64,000 bases of DNA from Phytophthora colocasiae (Eukaryota > Oomycota > Peronosporomycetes > Peronosporales > Peronosporaceae): positions 620,001 through 684,000 of the forward strand of contig JAGKQI010000061.1 in assembly GCA_018806915.1 (NCBI GenBank), given 5' to 3'. Positions 1 to 11,179 of the stretch are shown piece after piece. The notes beneath the pieces were generated by a model. That model searched no databases and was not told the origin of the DNA. It was given only the letters and a program-made list of their open reading frames with translations. The stretch's first letter is position 1, and the number at the start of each line of letters is the position of its first letter. The translations under genes and the position numbers were made by a program.

Positions 1-38
1 GTCATTGCAATATATCAAATGCTGTAATTGGCCTACAC

Positions 39-448
39 ATCTCAACGTGGTTCAATCCGTCTCGCTTGGCCTCTCTCAGTAGCTGTTCCCATTGGCCAGG
101 AGTGCTACGTGGGTAGTGAATAGATCCACCAAGTAGAAGCGTCTGCTTGCCGTCAATCTCGAAGCCTCTAGGTGAGTACGATACACTATAGCCTGATTGG
201 CGCTTAGCTGCGTCGATGGCGTCATACGTCAGGTACTGGAAGCTCTTTGTGTCGTCCGAGGAGATCAAAAGAGGGTTAGATGTCCGCATTGCAGGCGGTC
301 GAACACCCACATAGCTGGCAACAAAGAGAATAACAGCCAATAAAGCCACATCCATGCGCTGAAGACGTCGGCGGGTCTTAGGCGCCGCTTGGGGCGCGTC
401 CACAGGCAGCAAAGCCTCATAGTCCGACATGGCGTCCTCCTCGATCAT
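39..448 (-). CDS. GH35 beta-galactosidase, N-terminal exon (partial)
   Basis: This is the first exon of a glycoside hydrolase family 35 beta-galactosidase, which removes terminal beta-galactose from wall or host glycans. Start ATG is at 448; an in-frame alternative is at 430. Residues about 33-50 form one hydrophobic segment (ALLAVILFVASYVGV) after an Arg/Lys-rich stretch, so it reads as a type II signal anchor. After it come FEIDGKQTLLLGGSIHYPRS and W..LL..AK..GLNHVEM, the canonical GH35 N-terminal strand and first helix. The frame then loses similarity at a GTGTAG donor (intron from position 38 downward), and the next exon, which should continue with the family's YVFWN-type motif, lies outside the window. 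The catalytic Glu residues are not in view. The family call is firm; substrate and membrane anchoring are inferred. Confidence 0.85.
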
Positions 449-576
449 CTTCTCTGGGTTATGGGGGCGTCTCAGATTGAAGGGGGTATACTGAAAGCAA
501 GTGAGTTGAAGTCTGATTCGTGATTATGATCGGTGGTACACTGTACCAATGACATAATGGCTACATTTCTCACACG

Positions 577-3500
577 TCACATGTTGAAGTGATTTCGCTG
601 GTCGACACTTGCGAGCTTCCAGCGCTGCAGCACTTGGACTAGAAAAGGTCGGTGGTGCTCAAGGAAGAAGCTTTTACGTTTCAGACGCTCGTGACGAGCA
701 GGTAGTTGGGATTTCAGAGTTTTGATGCCAAAGCGCAGTCTTCGTTGCTTCTGCGCGTGGCGTTGATGATGCGCAATGAGTTGCTTGTCGATCCACTGGT
801 CCGTGCAGACGCTTTCCCAGTGATTGAACCAGTGCAAGAGCTCCCGATGGTGACGACGTACTTCTAGTTGCTGTATTTCTTCTCGAAGACGTGCATTCTC
901 CTTAGCAATGCGATGCCATTGGTGGAGACGCTGGTGACGTTGGGACTGTAGCGATTTCCGTCTTATCGTCTTCAGCTTCAGCTTAAACGCAGTGAACGAT
1001 CTCCACTTGTAGAAACAATCGTCAGCCACACTCCGGAAGAACCGACATCGGAAGGCGTCCACTTTCGCTTTGAGTTGCTTTGAATGGCAGATGTGGTTTT
1101 TTAGAGCGACGACGTGTCGTTGTAGGAGGTGCGTTCGAGCAAAGAATTCTGCTTGAACGCGCTGCTGTTTACGGAACTGAGCGGCCTTAAACCACTGCAA
1201 GATGCAACCCCAGTACTTTTCCTGGTGATACAATTGCCAGTGGCGGCAAGCGCATTTGATCAGACCCCGGTTCCGCTCCCTCTCTGCACACAGATCTCGC
1301 AGTCTTGAAATGGCTCGACGTTTGCGTTTTTCGATCAACTGATTTGACAATGCGCTCTGCAACTGAACTAATCTCCGTCTTGAGTGCATATAACCAGCTA
1401 AGAGTTGAAAACCTTGACTCAACAAGGACGTCTGGTAGTGAAGTTGTGCCTGACTCGTAAGTTTCCGCTGCCATTTCCAGTTCCCAGCTCTTGCTCTCCA
1501 CACTGCAAAAGTTTTTCGATTGGAAAAGCGAAGCCGGAATCCTACTGCCAGATCAATTGTTAGTCGCTCTTGTTTTCGAGCTAGTACAAAATCTCTCCAC
1601 ATGCGCCATACATCGAATTTCTGCAGGTTGTTCTTAAACTTCATCGCTTTCTGAAGCTTTTCATCTTTCATCTTTCTGGCCACTACGAACCTCTTCCACG
1701 CGTCAAAATGTGTGAGAGCTCGGAATGATTCTTGGGTTGTGAGCATCTTCCTCATCTTTCGTAGCACGTGAGCTCGATGTCTCCAGTAGACGAATGTCCT
1801 ACGTAAAATCTTTGCTGTGTTGAAAGAAATGGCCCCTTTCTTCTGCTTTCGAAGAAGAACAAACGTTCTCCACAATCGCAGCATCTTCTGCTCTGTTTGA
1901 ACACAGTGGAAAATCCTAGCTTTAAGCCGCTTATCGTTGCTGGATTGGCGCTTCTTCCAGTATAGTTTCCACCGTGTGAAAATATCCTCTTTCTGGTTGC
2001 GTTTGAACACAAGCGTCAAGTGGGTGTATTTCACTCGCCAGTGGTGATATCTCTGCCACCGCCGAAAGCACGCTAATTGAACTGTACTACCTCGAAAGCA
2101 TTTCGCTTGTGCCATTAGACCACGATCAATCTTCTGCGATGTCCTCCATTGGATGAGTTTATTCAGTCCAAAATTGAGACGTCTCTTGTTGTAGAATTGA
2201 TCCGCTGCAGCTTCACTTCGACGATACTGGAGCAATTCAACAGCTCGTTTTCTCCACTTCTTGATTGCTCGAGACAGAGCGAGTGTTTTGGCTGTGTGAA
2301 GGAGAGTCTCAAATCGCTCCTGCTTTATCCTCCTTGCAGTGACATATTCTCTCCATTGTCGATACTGTTCACAAAGTAACCGGTGGGTCTTGAACGAATC
2401 TGCTACTTCTTGGTGTTCTCTTTGCACTTGTCTCCTCTCTATGAGCTCTTTCCAAGACGTCAATGATCGTCGAAGCAGCACCTCGACTGAATAATAACTG
2501 AGAACCCATTCGAGCTGCTTCTGCTTGTCAAAGCAGTACGCAACGTATCGCAACCACGACTGCCAAGCCTTTGATCGAAGGTTGGCTCTCCTGAAGGTCA
2601 CTGCTTTGGCTGTTTTCACCCTTTGATCCACTAAATCACCCACATACTCACGCCACTTCCGCAAAACCGCGACCTGGAAGCTACCAATTCTCCGGTTTTC
2701 CATTTCAAATAAGTACCTCCGCCAACTCACTGCTCGATTCCATCGATTCCACATCAGTCGCAAACAGGAAGCGCGATACACAGCGTCACTTTTATCTCGA
2801 AGAGCTTGGACGCATCGTCTTGTCAGCGATTGCCAGACACAGAAATGCCTCTGCCTCTGTCTCTGAGCATACGCTCGTTCAGCCACCACGTTCCAACTGC
2901 GTTTACTCCGCTGAATAGCAACATATCGTCTCCATCGACTCCAAAAGTGTCTAGTTCCAGTGACCTTGCCAAGTACTGCTGCTTTCATGACTGCCTGCTG
3001 AAATCTCAAGTACTTGCGAAGCTCAGTCACGCCTCGTTTGCACATCCACAGAGTGTAGTGATCCTCTGCTCGCTTCAACGCTGTTTGACCCTCTCGACGG
3101 TGCACAACGTAAGATTTCCACCGCTCCAATGTGGATCGAAAAAGGTTACTGTGGATGAGGTGAGTAGTAACCAAGATATTCTGGCGTACCATTGCAGCAT
3201 ATTGACGGTGTTGCTTCCATCCGAGCCAAGCCTTCCGAAGATGGAGTCTTCTCCGACAGGTATACGCGATAATGTGCAAGGTGCGCTTGCTGCGGTATCG
3301 TTCCCAATGTTGGAATACCCGGTTCATCACAAACTTCACTCTATGCGTCTCTGCTTTGTAGATCATCCTTCTTTGAACCCCACTGGCCTCCGAAAGTCTA
3401 TACCAACCCCGAAACAATCGAGTCAACAGCTTTTGTTGCTGTAGACGTGCTACGTATTTTCTCTTTGAGGCTTGATAACGAACTGTTTCGTGGTAGCTCT

Positions 3501-6171
3501 TCCATAATCGGAAAAGTTTCGTTTGCAGACTTTTAGTGTGGAATTGTCTTGCTTTCGCCTTCTTTGATCGATTTCTTGACTTGTGAAGGAAATTCCCATA
3601 CCAATTAGAAAAACCTTTCGTCAATCGACGAGCATTCATTTGTCTCGCTACTTCCAGTTCCTTTTGGCGCATTAGTGTTGCCTGGGACCACTTTTCTTGC
3701 CACTGAACCATCGCAAAACACTTCAGATATTCGTTGTAAAAATTATCAGCTACAGTAAATTGTTGACGTTGATGTTGCCGATCGAAGCAGAACTTGGACC
3801 AATTGTCAACAATCAACTGTAAAAGATTTTGCGTCGTTGTTCTTCGTACTACAACAAAATTTCGCTTCAGCTGGACTGACCTTTTCATCACGTGGCACCA
3901 CCTTCGCAATACTTTTCCTTGTAACAACTTTTCATGTGTAGCTATAGCGGAGAGTGTTCGGTCACATGACGCCCGACGATAATCGAGAAATTCAATCCAC
4001 GTGCGGAACGATCGACGTTGGAGACTTTCCACTTGGAATTGTAGTGCAGTTAGTGTCCGCACTCTTCTCTGAGTTTGCTGTACCGAAAGAGAATACCAAC
4101 AACGCAAGCACTGGGCCATAGTCTTCTCTTCTCGAAGTTGTTGTCGATTGGCTAGGAATTCTGTTCGCCGACGTAACTTTCTCACTGCAATGTACCAGTT
4201 CCTCAACCACTTCACCAGTATCCGATGGAAGTAATACGATAGTGCTTTACTGTCATTTCTTCGAGAATATGACAACCTTCTGGTAAAATCAAACCACAGC
4301 TTTATCGTTAGAGCGTATCTGCGTTCACTGTAGTATTGTTTTGCCACTGCCATCATCGTCCTCTTTTTTCTCCAATCTTTGATAATTCGCTTCCATTCCA
4401 GCAGCAACAGTAGCGTTCGATCCAGATCCCGTTTACGAGTAGCTACACGAATGTGAACATGAAGATGCCAGAGCCTGAAGATGAACTTGACTCGGTTTCT
4501 AGACTGCTTTTTCTGGAACAGCTTCACTAGCCGCTTGATACACCTTTTTCTCAATACTACTCCAAGCCATTGATTGACGATACGCTCCAAGAGAGCTCCT
4601 TCATTTCGACAGCGATGTTGAATGACGATGTTGCGTCTAGAGATCTTGGTCTTACTCCAACTCACCCAAACACGGAAGTGGCTCACAATATTCAGATTCC
4701 GATGCTTTAACGCGATGGAATTTGCAAACGAGACAACATGTAGCGTCCTTATCCATCTTGCCATGTAAGTTTTAAGAATTAATCCATCGCAGCGGTCCGA
4801 TACGATTCTCCGTGCTCTTCTCAGCTTGTGATGAGTCTTTGCCCCGATTCTCCAAGTACGAAACACTTTCGTTAGAATTCTTGCTCGACGAAACATTTTG
4901 ACTCGAGAAGAGATTTGTGCGTAATTTACCCACTTCTTGAAACTTTGAGCTGTAAGATTCCGTTGGTGCCACCTAGTTGCTTTCCTCACTTGTACTCGTT
5001 GTGTTTGGTTAACACTGGCAGAAACGCGTAATTGGTACATGCTGCGAGCTTTTAAAGTTTGCTGGTAATGCCTTCGCATCTGCTCACAAAGTTGATTGTA
5101 TCGTTGCTTCCAGTCGAGAAATTGCCCCCATTTGCAAACTGCACGCCGTAAAAGTGTTCGATACCTGAAAAAATCTGCTAGAAGCACCTTTTCAGCTTGA
5201 CTTTGTCTTTCATTTGTAAAACGCCTCCATCTTCTCACTCCAGCAGATAAACTGACTCGTACGCAGCGGTCGATTGACAAAAGATAAGAGGGATCTTCAG
5301 ATATGCATTTCTTCCACAGATAAAGCACTTCCAGCTTTCGTTTTCTATGGTAGTGGGAAGTGGCTGTAACAGCTTTCCACCGTCTTTGCCTTGCTTGAAT
5401 GACACCATCCCGAAAGGCTCTCAGCACAAGGCAAAGGTGGCGGTAAGTCGACTTCTCTGCCAATTGACGACATGCGCGTGTCTGTAAAATACTTTCCCAC
5501 CAGTGCTGGAAGGCAAACTGTTTGCATTGAACCGAATTGACGCGAACTCTCCGAATTATTTCGCGTTGAATTCTGCAAAAGCGCCTCCATTTGTGAAAAA
5601 CAGAACGTTTCGTACGGCTAGATCGAAATTGATCAGCATCATATAGCCATTTCCTTTCCAGTTTGTGTGTTTTGCTTCCCATTCTCCACACTCGAAGAAA
5701 ATCTCTTAGTAATTGCACACGATGGAAATCAGCAGCTTGTACGAGTTGTTGCACACGGCCACTCCTGGCTTTACCAGCATTATTTTTCCATTGCTCAAAG
5801 CATGAGTAAAACAAACGTAGCTGTAGTCGGAACTGACGCCGCTTTTCGGTGTTGGAGTCTGTAGAATTGCCTCTATCGCTGCAAGTATCAAGAATACTCG
5901 GTGGCCTGCGCTGAACATCTTTCTCCAAGCCAATGTTACTGTAGGTCTTCCCTGATTCCTCAACATTTAACGGCCTCACTTGACGTTTAAGAATCAGGTT
6001 TCGTCGTGTTGGACGCAAGTTGTAACCAATGTTTCGCCCTCGTCGTTGCGTTTGTTTTTCGGAACGACGCAGCGTGAATGCCACCCACTTCCAAGCAGAA
6101 AAATGAGCTTCAATCACTTTCCTCCTCCAGTAAAACAAGGCGATGAACATCTGATGGTCTTCTTCGTCCAT
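577..6171 (-). CDS. SFI1-like centrin-binding repeat protein
   Basis: A single uninterrupted exon encodes 1,864 aa from ATG 6171 (the open frame begins slightly earlier without an ATG). The protein is very rich in Trp, Arg, Lys and Gln. It consists of several dozen degenerate repeats of about 30-35 residues of the form A...H...L...F..W..., for example FRTWRIGAKTHHKLRRARRI and LFRLWKSYHETVRYQASKRK. This is the hallmark of Sfi1, whose long helix carries centrin along its length at spindle poles and basal bodies. No catalytic domain or membrane segment is visible. In a zoospore-forming oomycete a role in basal-body or centriole fibres is expected. The minus-strand neighbours are an ankyrin/RGS protein upstream and a beta-galactosidase downstream, and nothing suggests co-regulation. 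The family call is strong; the cell-biological role is inferred from the family. Confidence 0.85.
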   Translation of the reverse strand: MDEEDHQMFIALFYWRRKVIEAHFSAWKWVAFTLRRSEKQTQRRGRNIGYNLRPTRRNLILKRQVRPLNVEESGKTYSNIGLEKDVQRRPPSILDTCSDRGNSTDSNTEKRRQFRLQLRLFYSCFEQWKNNAGKARSGRVQQLVQAADFHRVQLLRDFLRVWRMGSKTHKLERKWLYDADQFRSSRTKRSVFHKWRRFCRIQREIIRRVRVNSVQCKQFAFQHWWESILQTRACRQLAEKSTYRHLCLVLRAFRDGVIQARQRRWKAVTATSHYHRKRKLEVLYLWKKCISEDPSYLLSIDRCVRVSLSAGVRRWRRFTNERQSQAEKVLLADFFRYRTLLRRAVCKWGQFLDWKQRYNQLCEQMRRHYQQTLKARSMYQLRVSASVNQTQRVQVRKATRWHQRNLTAQSFKKWVNYAQISSRVKMFRRARILTKVFRTWRIGAKTHHKLRRARRIVSDRCDGLILKTYMARWIRTLHVVSFANSIALKHRNLNIVSHFRVWVSWSKTKISRRNIVIQHRCRNEGALLERIVNQWLGVVLRKRCIKRLVKLFQKKQSRNRVKFIFRLWHLHVHIRVATRKRDLDRTLLLLLEWKRIIKDWRKKRTMMAVAKQYYSERRYALTIKLWFDFTRRLSYSRRNDSKALSYYFHRILVKWLRNWYIAVRKLRRRTEFLANRQQLREEKTMAQCLRCWYSLSVQQTQRRVRTLTALQFQVESLQRRSFRTWIEFLDYRRASCDRTLSAIATHEKLLQGKVLRRWCHVMKRSVQLKRNFVVVRRTTTQNLLQLIVDNWSKFCFDRQHQRQQFTVADNFYNEYLKCFAMVQWQEKWSQATLMRQKELEVARQMNARRLTKGFSNWYGNFLHKSRNRSKKAKARQFHTKSLQTKLFRLWKSYHETVRYQASKRKYVARLQQQKLLTRLFRGWYRLSEASGVQRRMIYKAETHRVKFVMNRVFQHWERYRSKRTLHIIAYTCRRRLHLRKAWLGWKQHRQYAAMVRQNILVTTHLIHSNLFRSTLERWKSYVVHRREGQTALKRAEDHYTLWMCKRGVTELRKYLRFQQAVMKAAVLGKVTGTRHFWSRWRRYVAIQRSKRSWNVVAERAYAQRQRQRHFCVWQSLTRRCVQALRDKSDAVYRASCLRLMWNRWNRAVSWRRYLFEMENRRIGSFQVAVLRKWREYVGDLVDQRVKTAKAVTFRRANLRSKAWQSWLRYVAYCFDKQKQLEWVLSYYSVEVLLRRSLTSWKELIERRQVQREHQEVADSFKTHRLLCEQYRQWREYVTARRIKQERFETLLHTAKTLALSRAIKKWRKRAVELLQYRRSEAAADQFYNKRRLNFGLNKLIQWRTSQKIDRGLMAQAKCFRGSTVQLACFRRWQRYHHWRVKYTHLTLVFKRNQKEDIFTRWKLYWKKRQSSNDKRLKARIFHCVQTEQKMLRLWRTFVLLRKQKKGAISFNTAKILRRTFVYWRHRAHVLRKMRKMLTTQESFRALTHFDAWKRFVVARKMKDEKLQKAMKFKNNLQKFDVWRMWRDFVLARKQERLTIDLAVGFRLRFSNRKTFAVWRARAGNWKWQRKLTSQAQLHYQTSLLSQGFQLLAGYMHSRRRLVQLQSALSNQLIEKRKRRAISRLRDLCAERERNRGLIKCACRHWQLYHQEKYWGCILQWFKAAQFRKQQRVQAEFFARTHLLQRHVVALKNHICHSKQLKAKVDAFRCRFFRSVADDCFYKWRSFTAFKLKLKTIRRKSLQSQRHQRLHQWHRIAKENARLREEIQQLEVRRHHRELLHWFNHWESVCTDQWIDKQLIAHHQRHAQKQRRLRFGIKTLKSQLPARHERLKRKSFFLEHHRPFLVQVLQRWKLASVDQRNHFNM

Positions 6172-6590
6172 TGTCGTAATATACACGTCATTAGATTCCT
6201 CGGAAGGAGAATTCAGCTCATTTCTATCTGTTGAACGGCGTTCGAAACGAGCAGTTGCTGATCGTGATTTCTGTATTAAACAACAACTATTAAACTCACA
6301 GCTCTCTACACATCCAGCTCAATCCTTACTGTATTGCCTCGATAGTCTCCTGCTCGAGTTGAGTTCCTTGCTCTATCAATCTTACGCTTAAAAAATATGA
6401 ACAACATTCCAATTAGCTTAGAAAAATATCAAATTGAGCAAGCACATACCCGAGTTCGAGCAGCTTCTTCGCCCTCGTCAGACTCAGCATAAGAAATGGA
6501 CCAAGACGTCGGCATTAAATCACCAGATCGTAGTGGAAAGCGAATTCCCTTGAAACGACGTGTCGCTTCACAGTAGTAACGTACGCACTT
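6172..6590. other. Intergenic, 5' of the SFI1-like gene
   Basis: About 0.4 kb lies between the end of the RGS/ankyrin gene (6591) and the SFI1-like ATG (6171), both on the minus strand. It must hold the terminator of the first and the promoter of the second. It is AT-richer than the flanking coding DNA. I see no repeat, RNA gene or recognisable core promoter. Confidence 0.5.
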
Positions 6591-9500
6591 TCACTTGGTT
6601 TGAGCGACATAGCGTACGTAGACTCCTCTGTAAATGAGTTCAAAAATCTGCATCTGGATTTCATCGTAAATGGAGTTTAAAATTTTCTTCCCAGGGTTTG
6701 TGATCGTTTTCTTGATCTTTTTGCGTTGGGCTGCAGTGATAACTTTGATTCGACGAGACTTGACGTAGGTGAGATAAGTGGCCACAGCTCGAGAACGAAC
6801 TGGATCCTGTTTAAACTCCTCAATCGAAATCCAGAACGTGACCAAATCTTCAGCAAATTCTTGTCTAGCGAACGTCAAGAAGGCAGCGAGACCTTCAGGG
6901 TCTTTTGTCAATAACTTCCGGAATTTTACCAAGTGTCTGAAAGATTTACGTTAGAATCAATCAACACAATGAAACGAGTCGATTGGCAACGTACTTTTCG
7001 CTTTCGTTGGCGAGTTGTTCCATTCGTTTCCGCTCCTGCTCTTTTTTTTCCAATGTCACGAGGTCTTCTTGACTCATTTGAACAACTTCTCGTTTTGCAA
7101 TGAATTCATCCAATTGCTGGAAAATATTCTGCAAACTCTTGTGGGTGGACGGTAGTGCTCGTACTCGAATGCTGTACACGTGTTGACAGGTTAGAACAGC
7201 CTTGTGGTAATTCTCCAATTGATCCTGCAACCAGAGACAAATTCACTTTAGTAAAACGGATACTTAATAGCTGCAATTACCAAGCCGAATTCATACCAAG
7301 CTTTGCAACAACATCGAAGTGGCAGTAAGAATATCCGAGTGATCGAGAGGTAAAATTCCCTCGAAGAGAGACAATGCATCTTCTATCATGCCAACACATT
7401 GATCCAACTGGCCAATGTCCTTCTCAATTACACCAAGTATTCTTTTTTGTTAGCAAGAGCAGTGAATATGTGAGTAGAACTACGTACCTGCAAGATCCGA
7501 GCCTTTCCAATTGCCACTGTCAGCATCGTCGGATGAAGAATCCCAACTGAGTCAGTTATCAATTTCTCCACTTGTGCAAGCATCCCTTGAGCCTTTTCAT
7601 ACTTCTTCTGTGTAGTGTACAGAGCAGCAAGCTCGATCTCTGCTGGTTGAGTGAATATTGACTCCTCACCGGCTTGAGCTGCATGTTTGGCCGCAGCAAC
7701 GGGCACATTAATCTGCATCTGAGAAATCGCTTTTTCCTTCATAATTCGTTTCTTACGCTGGTAATTCTCCACCTCCGGGTCAACGGAGCGTGGCGATTCG
7801 GTAATTGGAGGCAAATAGTCTTCTCCAAGCAGTAAAGTGCGCATTTCAGCAACATATTTCGTACTTTTTAGTACAGAATATGAGAGCGAATTCTCTTGAT
7901 TGGTGCGGACAACCTCCTTGAGCTCCGTCCCAACATAAATCTCTGCTGATAGTTCTTCATATTCATGGTGACGTCGAGATGCTATTTCATGTAGACGCGC
8001 GTGGCATTTATCACACAAAACTTGGTCACATGTGGAGCATCTCTTTCGAGCTCGACTCTTTTGGCAGTTGTCACACGTAGGAAACTTAAGTCGGCCCACT
8101 GGATCGGAAGGTAGCGGCGCAATTAACCCGTTCCGACGACCACGAGTTCTTGCTGCTAAAATCCGTTCTCGCTCTTTGTCGAATAACTGGCGTCGCTGGC
8201 GATCGTGCTTTAAAGTTTGTTGTTGAACTCCCCACTTCCGAATGGCTGGGTCATTTACAAGTTCCTCTTCGTCTGCCTCGACAATGTTGCGAGTTTCATC
8301 AATTGTTCGACTGCTTTCGTCACTTTCCCTTTCGAAATCAACAGCAATGTCCGCTTGGGCCACCAAAATCTTGTACTCCGACTTCACAAACTTCATGGAG
8401 GAGATGGTATTTCCAAGGTAAAGCCCAGAACTACTTTCGTTGCTGTCGTTGTGGCATTTGTTCGTGAATTGAATCGCCAAGTCCGGGTGATCGTACGAAT
8501 TTAAGCAATAAATCGCATCGCGGCCTGAGAAATCTCGAGTCAAAAGGCTACAGCCGCAATTCATCAGCAACAGAATCATGGCGATATCTCCACGTTTACA
8601 TACAGTCATTAATGCGTTAATACCCTCGCGGTTTTGGTGCGTTGGGATGCAGTTGCTCTTGAGACAGAAGACAACATCAGCGTACGTTCCAGTCGCGCAG
8701 ACTGTTAGCAACGGAGTGTTTCCCCTGTCATCCTCATAGTTTGGACTAATCTGCAATAATTCTTCAGACGACAAAAGCTCTCGGATTCTCTGGAGATCTG
8801 CCTTCCGCATAGCTTTATCCATTTCCGCCTTGCGCTTCAGTCGTACAAGTCGATTTGTTGATAAATGACTCGAAACCTCTTCGTTCTCGTCTTCTTCCTC
8901 AGCTTTCAGTTGCGCCAGAAGATTTGTACTAACCATAGAGCTATTCAACATCGACGCAATAGTAGAGTAACGAAGCTGAACGGCCCAGTCGAGAGCAGCT
9001 TTACCGTTCCGATCTCGCAGTTCTTTGCTTGCTCCGTAGGCCAACAGAATTCTCACTGTGTTTGTATTTCCCGAGACTGAAGCTTGGATTAATGAAGATC
9101 TTCCCATTGTATTCACGCCATCGACATTTGCTCCGTTTTCTAACAACGTTTTAAGAATTTCTTCTCGTCCTTTATCCACAGCAAGAAGAACGGCATTCAC
9201 TTGATTCTTCGTCTCGTAGTTTACCTCAACTTTAAATTCCACAAGGATACTGAGCGCTACGACGTCTTCAGTCATCACAACAGCTAGCAGAGGTGTCATC
9301 CCGGCTTTGGTCTCTGTATTTGGGGAAGCTCCGAGCTCCAACAACTGCCGGAGGACTTTTAACTTCCTTTTGAATATTGCTACGAGAACTGGTGTGAAGC
9401 CATTCTCGCTCTCGTGATTCAGTAAATCCATCGACCGGTTGCCTGAAGAAGCAGTTGCCGGGTCGAATAGAGGCACAAGGCGATCCCAATGCTGGTGATA

Positions 9501-9995
9501 AACGATGTGCTCCACTTTCTTCTTTGCGTTGGAAAAGAAGAACGAATGCATCAACTGTCTCAGTTTGTTTCGTTTCAAAGGAAGTGCATCCAGTCGAGTT
9601 TTCGCTTCATTCGCCTTCTTCAACACCAGTTCCTTCTCCATCATACGAGCTTCTAGCATCCGCAGACGTTGAAGCCCAGAAACACCACGTGTACTCACCG
9701 AGAGACCCATAGCCATCGTCTTTTTTCTTGTGTTTGAGATGATTTGGTACAGTTTCAATTCCTCTAGTCGTTGGATCTCCATTCTCTTCCGTTCGTCTTC
9801 ATCTCGGTACCAAGCCTCCATAGCTACAGACAACCGTTCTTCTTCGTCCATTTCTCGACATCGAGTAACCAACTTTTGCATCTCTTTTTCACGCGCTTCA
9901 GCCTCTCGTTTCTGTCTCTGAAGTTCGCGTTGCTGCCGTCTCAAGACCGTTTTCCTCCTCTCTTCGAGTCGACCATGGGCTTCCAGGCACTCCAT
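6591..9995 (-). CDS. Coiled-coil/ankyrin/B-box/TPR/RGS multidomain protein
   Basis: Four exons (9995-7488, 7422-7297, 7224-6995, 6936-6591) join in phase and give about 1,069 aa. Order of domains: charged coiled coil (residues about 1-100); ankyrin repeats (about 195-355: NGFTPVLVAI.., GMTPLLAVV.., GREEILKTLLENGANVDG.., GNTNTVRILLAYGA); a second ankyrin pair (about 425-495); a B-box/FYVE-like Cys/His zinc module (about 645-690, CDNC..C..CDQVLCDKC..H..HH); TPR-like helices (about 775-940); and a C-terminal RGS fold (LLTKDPEGLAAFLTFARQEF..DLVTFWISIEEF). RGS domains bind Galpha and speed GTP hydrolysis, so a role in G-protein signalling is inferred. Intron 1 has a CTAAC branch site followed almost at once by an unusable AG; the next AG (exon 2 from 7422) restores the frame. 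The open frame starts upstream on a non-ATG codon; ATG 9995 is chosen. Exon 4 could be followed by further exons. Confidence 0.8.
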
Positions 9996-10103
9996 TGTCC
10001 TCAACTCCTTTCTGTCACTTTATCAAACAGCTAAAAAAAAAAAACTGTATCAACTCGTTGGTGATGGCAGTTGGTCTTTGTCGAGAACCATCCGTGAAAG
10101 ACG

Positions 10104-11030
10104 ATGAACCAGTGCGCAGCGTCGCAGGTTTTTCGGGCTTTTTGCGCTTCCAAGGTCCGTCGGCTTCTCTCACTTGCGAAAATGACTTTTCCCAATCGCA
10201 TCAACTACCGACTGCGCTCTCGAGAGAAATCCCCTAAACTGGAGGTGAAAGCTATTGACGTTGCCATTTCTGAGCCATTCGACGATGCACCAGACCTCGA
10301 GAACAAGCCTCAAGAGCCATCGGCCATACTGGACCACCCCTGGCTGCCATTTACACACAAACTCATGGACATGATCTCGCAGCCGGCGAAGCTCCTCGCT
10401 GCGCTGGTAGTCGACTGCGATGGGAAAATGTCCAAGCGCGAGTTGTGGGGTAAAGCGACGACGTATCAACGTTCGGAACTGCAAGATCTGTGCAATTCCT
10501 GGGCTCAGATCATGGACGCCATCGACCAGTACGAGTTGAATACGACCGACGTGATGCTGTTGAAGGCGATGCTGTACTACTGGCAGTTGTGGCGGTATAT
10601 CTGCACTGCTTGTGTCGAGGCAGTGGCGTGTTTTGAGGTGAAACCAGCCAGTCCAGAGCCTCCGTCAAGGCCGTGGACGTCTCTGCTTGAGAAGCGTAGT
10701 GCTGCCTCCATCTCCCCACCGTTAGAGGACAAATGCTCGGACGCCATGTTGAGAGGAATGATCCTGTCTGGAGGCAACGGAATGTCGAAACGCCCACGAA
10801 TTAGCAAGACAAGCAACGAGTTCCTCGTCGCGTGGTTCGTGGCCCACAAGGACAACCCGTATCCGTCCCCGGACGAGCGCGTGGGGATCGCCGAGAAAAC
10901 GGGACTGGGCGAGCAGCAAGTCCGCAACTGGTTCGCGAATATGCGTAAACGCCACTGGAAACCGAACCGCTCGAACGCCAAGAAACCTCGTTGTCTTGTG
11001 GACTATATGCTGCGGATGTCGAACGATTGA
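10104..11030 (+). CDS. TALE-type homeodomain protein
   Basis: An intronless 308-aa ORF. Residues about 228-290 form a homeodomain beginning KRPRISKTSNEFLVAWF. It carries the three-residue loop extension (NPYPS) typical of the TALE class and a recognition helix QQVRNWFANMRKRHW containing the invariant W-F-x-N of DNA-contacting homeodomains, so it should be a sequence-specific nuclear transcription factor. The N-terminal 220 residues match no domain I know. They contain an amphipathic, Trp-rich segment (LKAMLYYWQLWRYICTACVEAVACFEV) that might mediate dimerisation. ATG 10104 gives the longest product; ATG 10182 (MTFPNRINYR) is a possible alternative. The gene is divergent from the ankyrin/RGS gene, with only about 110 bp between the two ATGs, so they probably share a promoter region. 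Confidence 0.88.
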   Translation: MNQCAASQVFRAFCASKVRRLLSLAKMTFPNRINYRLRSREKSPKLEVKAIDVAISEPFDDAPDLENKPQEPSAILDHPWLPFTHKLMDMISQPAKLLAALVVDCDGKMSKRELWGKATTYQRSELQDLCNSWAQIMDAIDQYELNTTDVMLLKAMLYYWQLWRYICTACVEAVACFEVKPASPEPPSRPWTSLLEKRSAASISPPLEDKCSDAMLRGMILSGGNGMSKRPRISKTSNEFLVAWFVAHKDNPYPSPDERVGIAEKTGLGEQQVRNWFANMRKRHWKPNRSNAKKPRCLVDYMLRMSND

Positions 11031-11179
11031 TGAGTTTAGAACGTCAGAAAATGAATACCTGTACCGCCATTAGCGCTAAAGAACTTGTTTTCGTCTGGTG
11101 GTCCATGTTTCTGTATGTTTCTTCATTTCTTTTTAGTGCCTAAACAGTCTCATTGTCCTGTAAGTATCCTTTGACTCTT

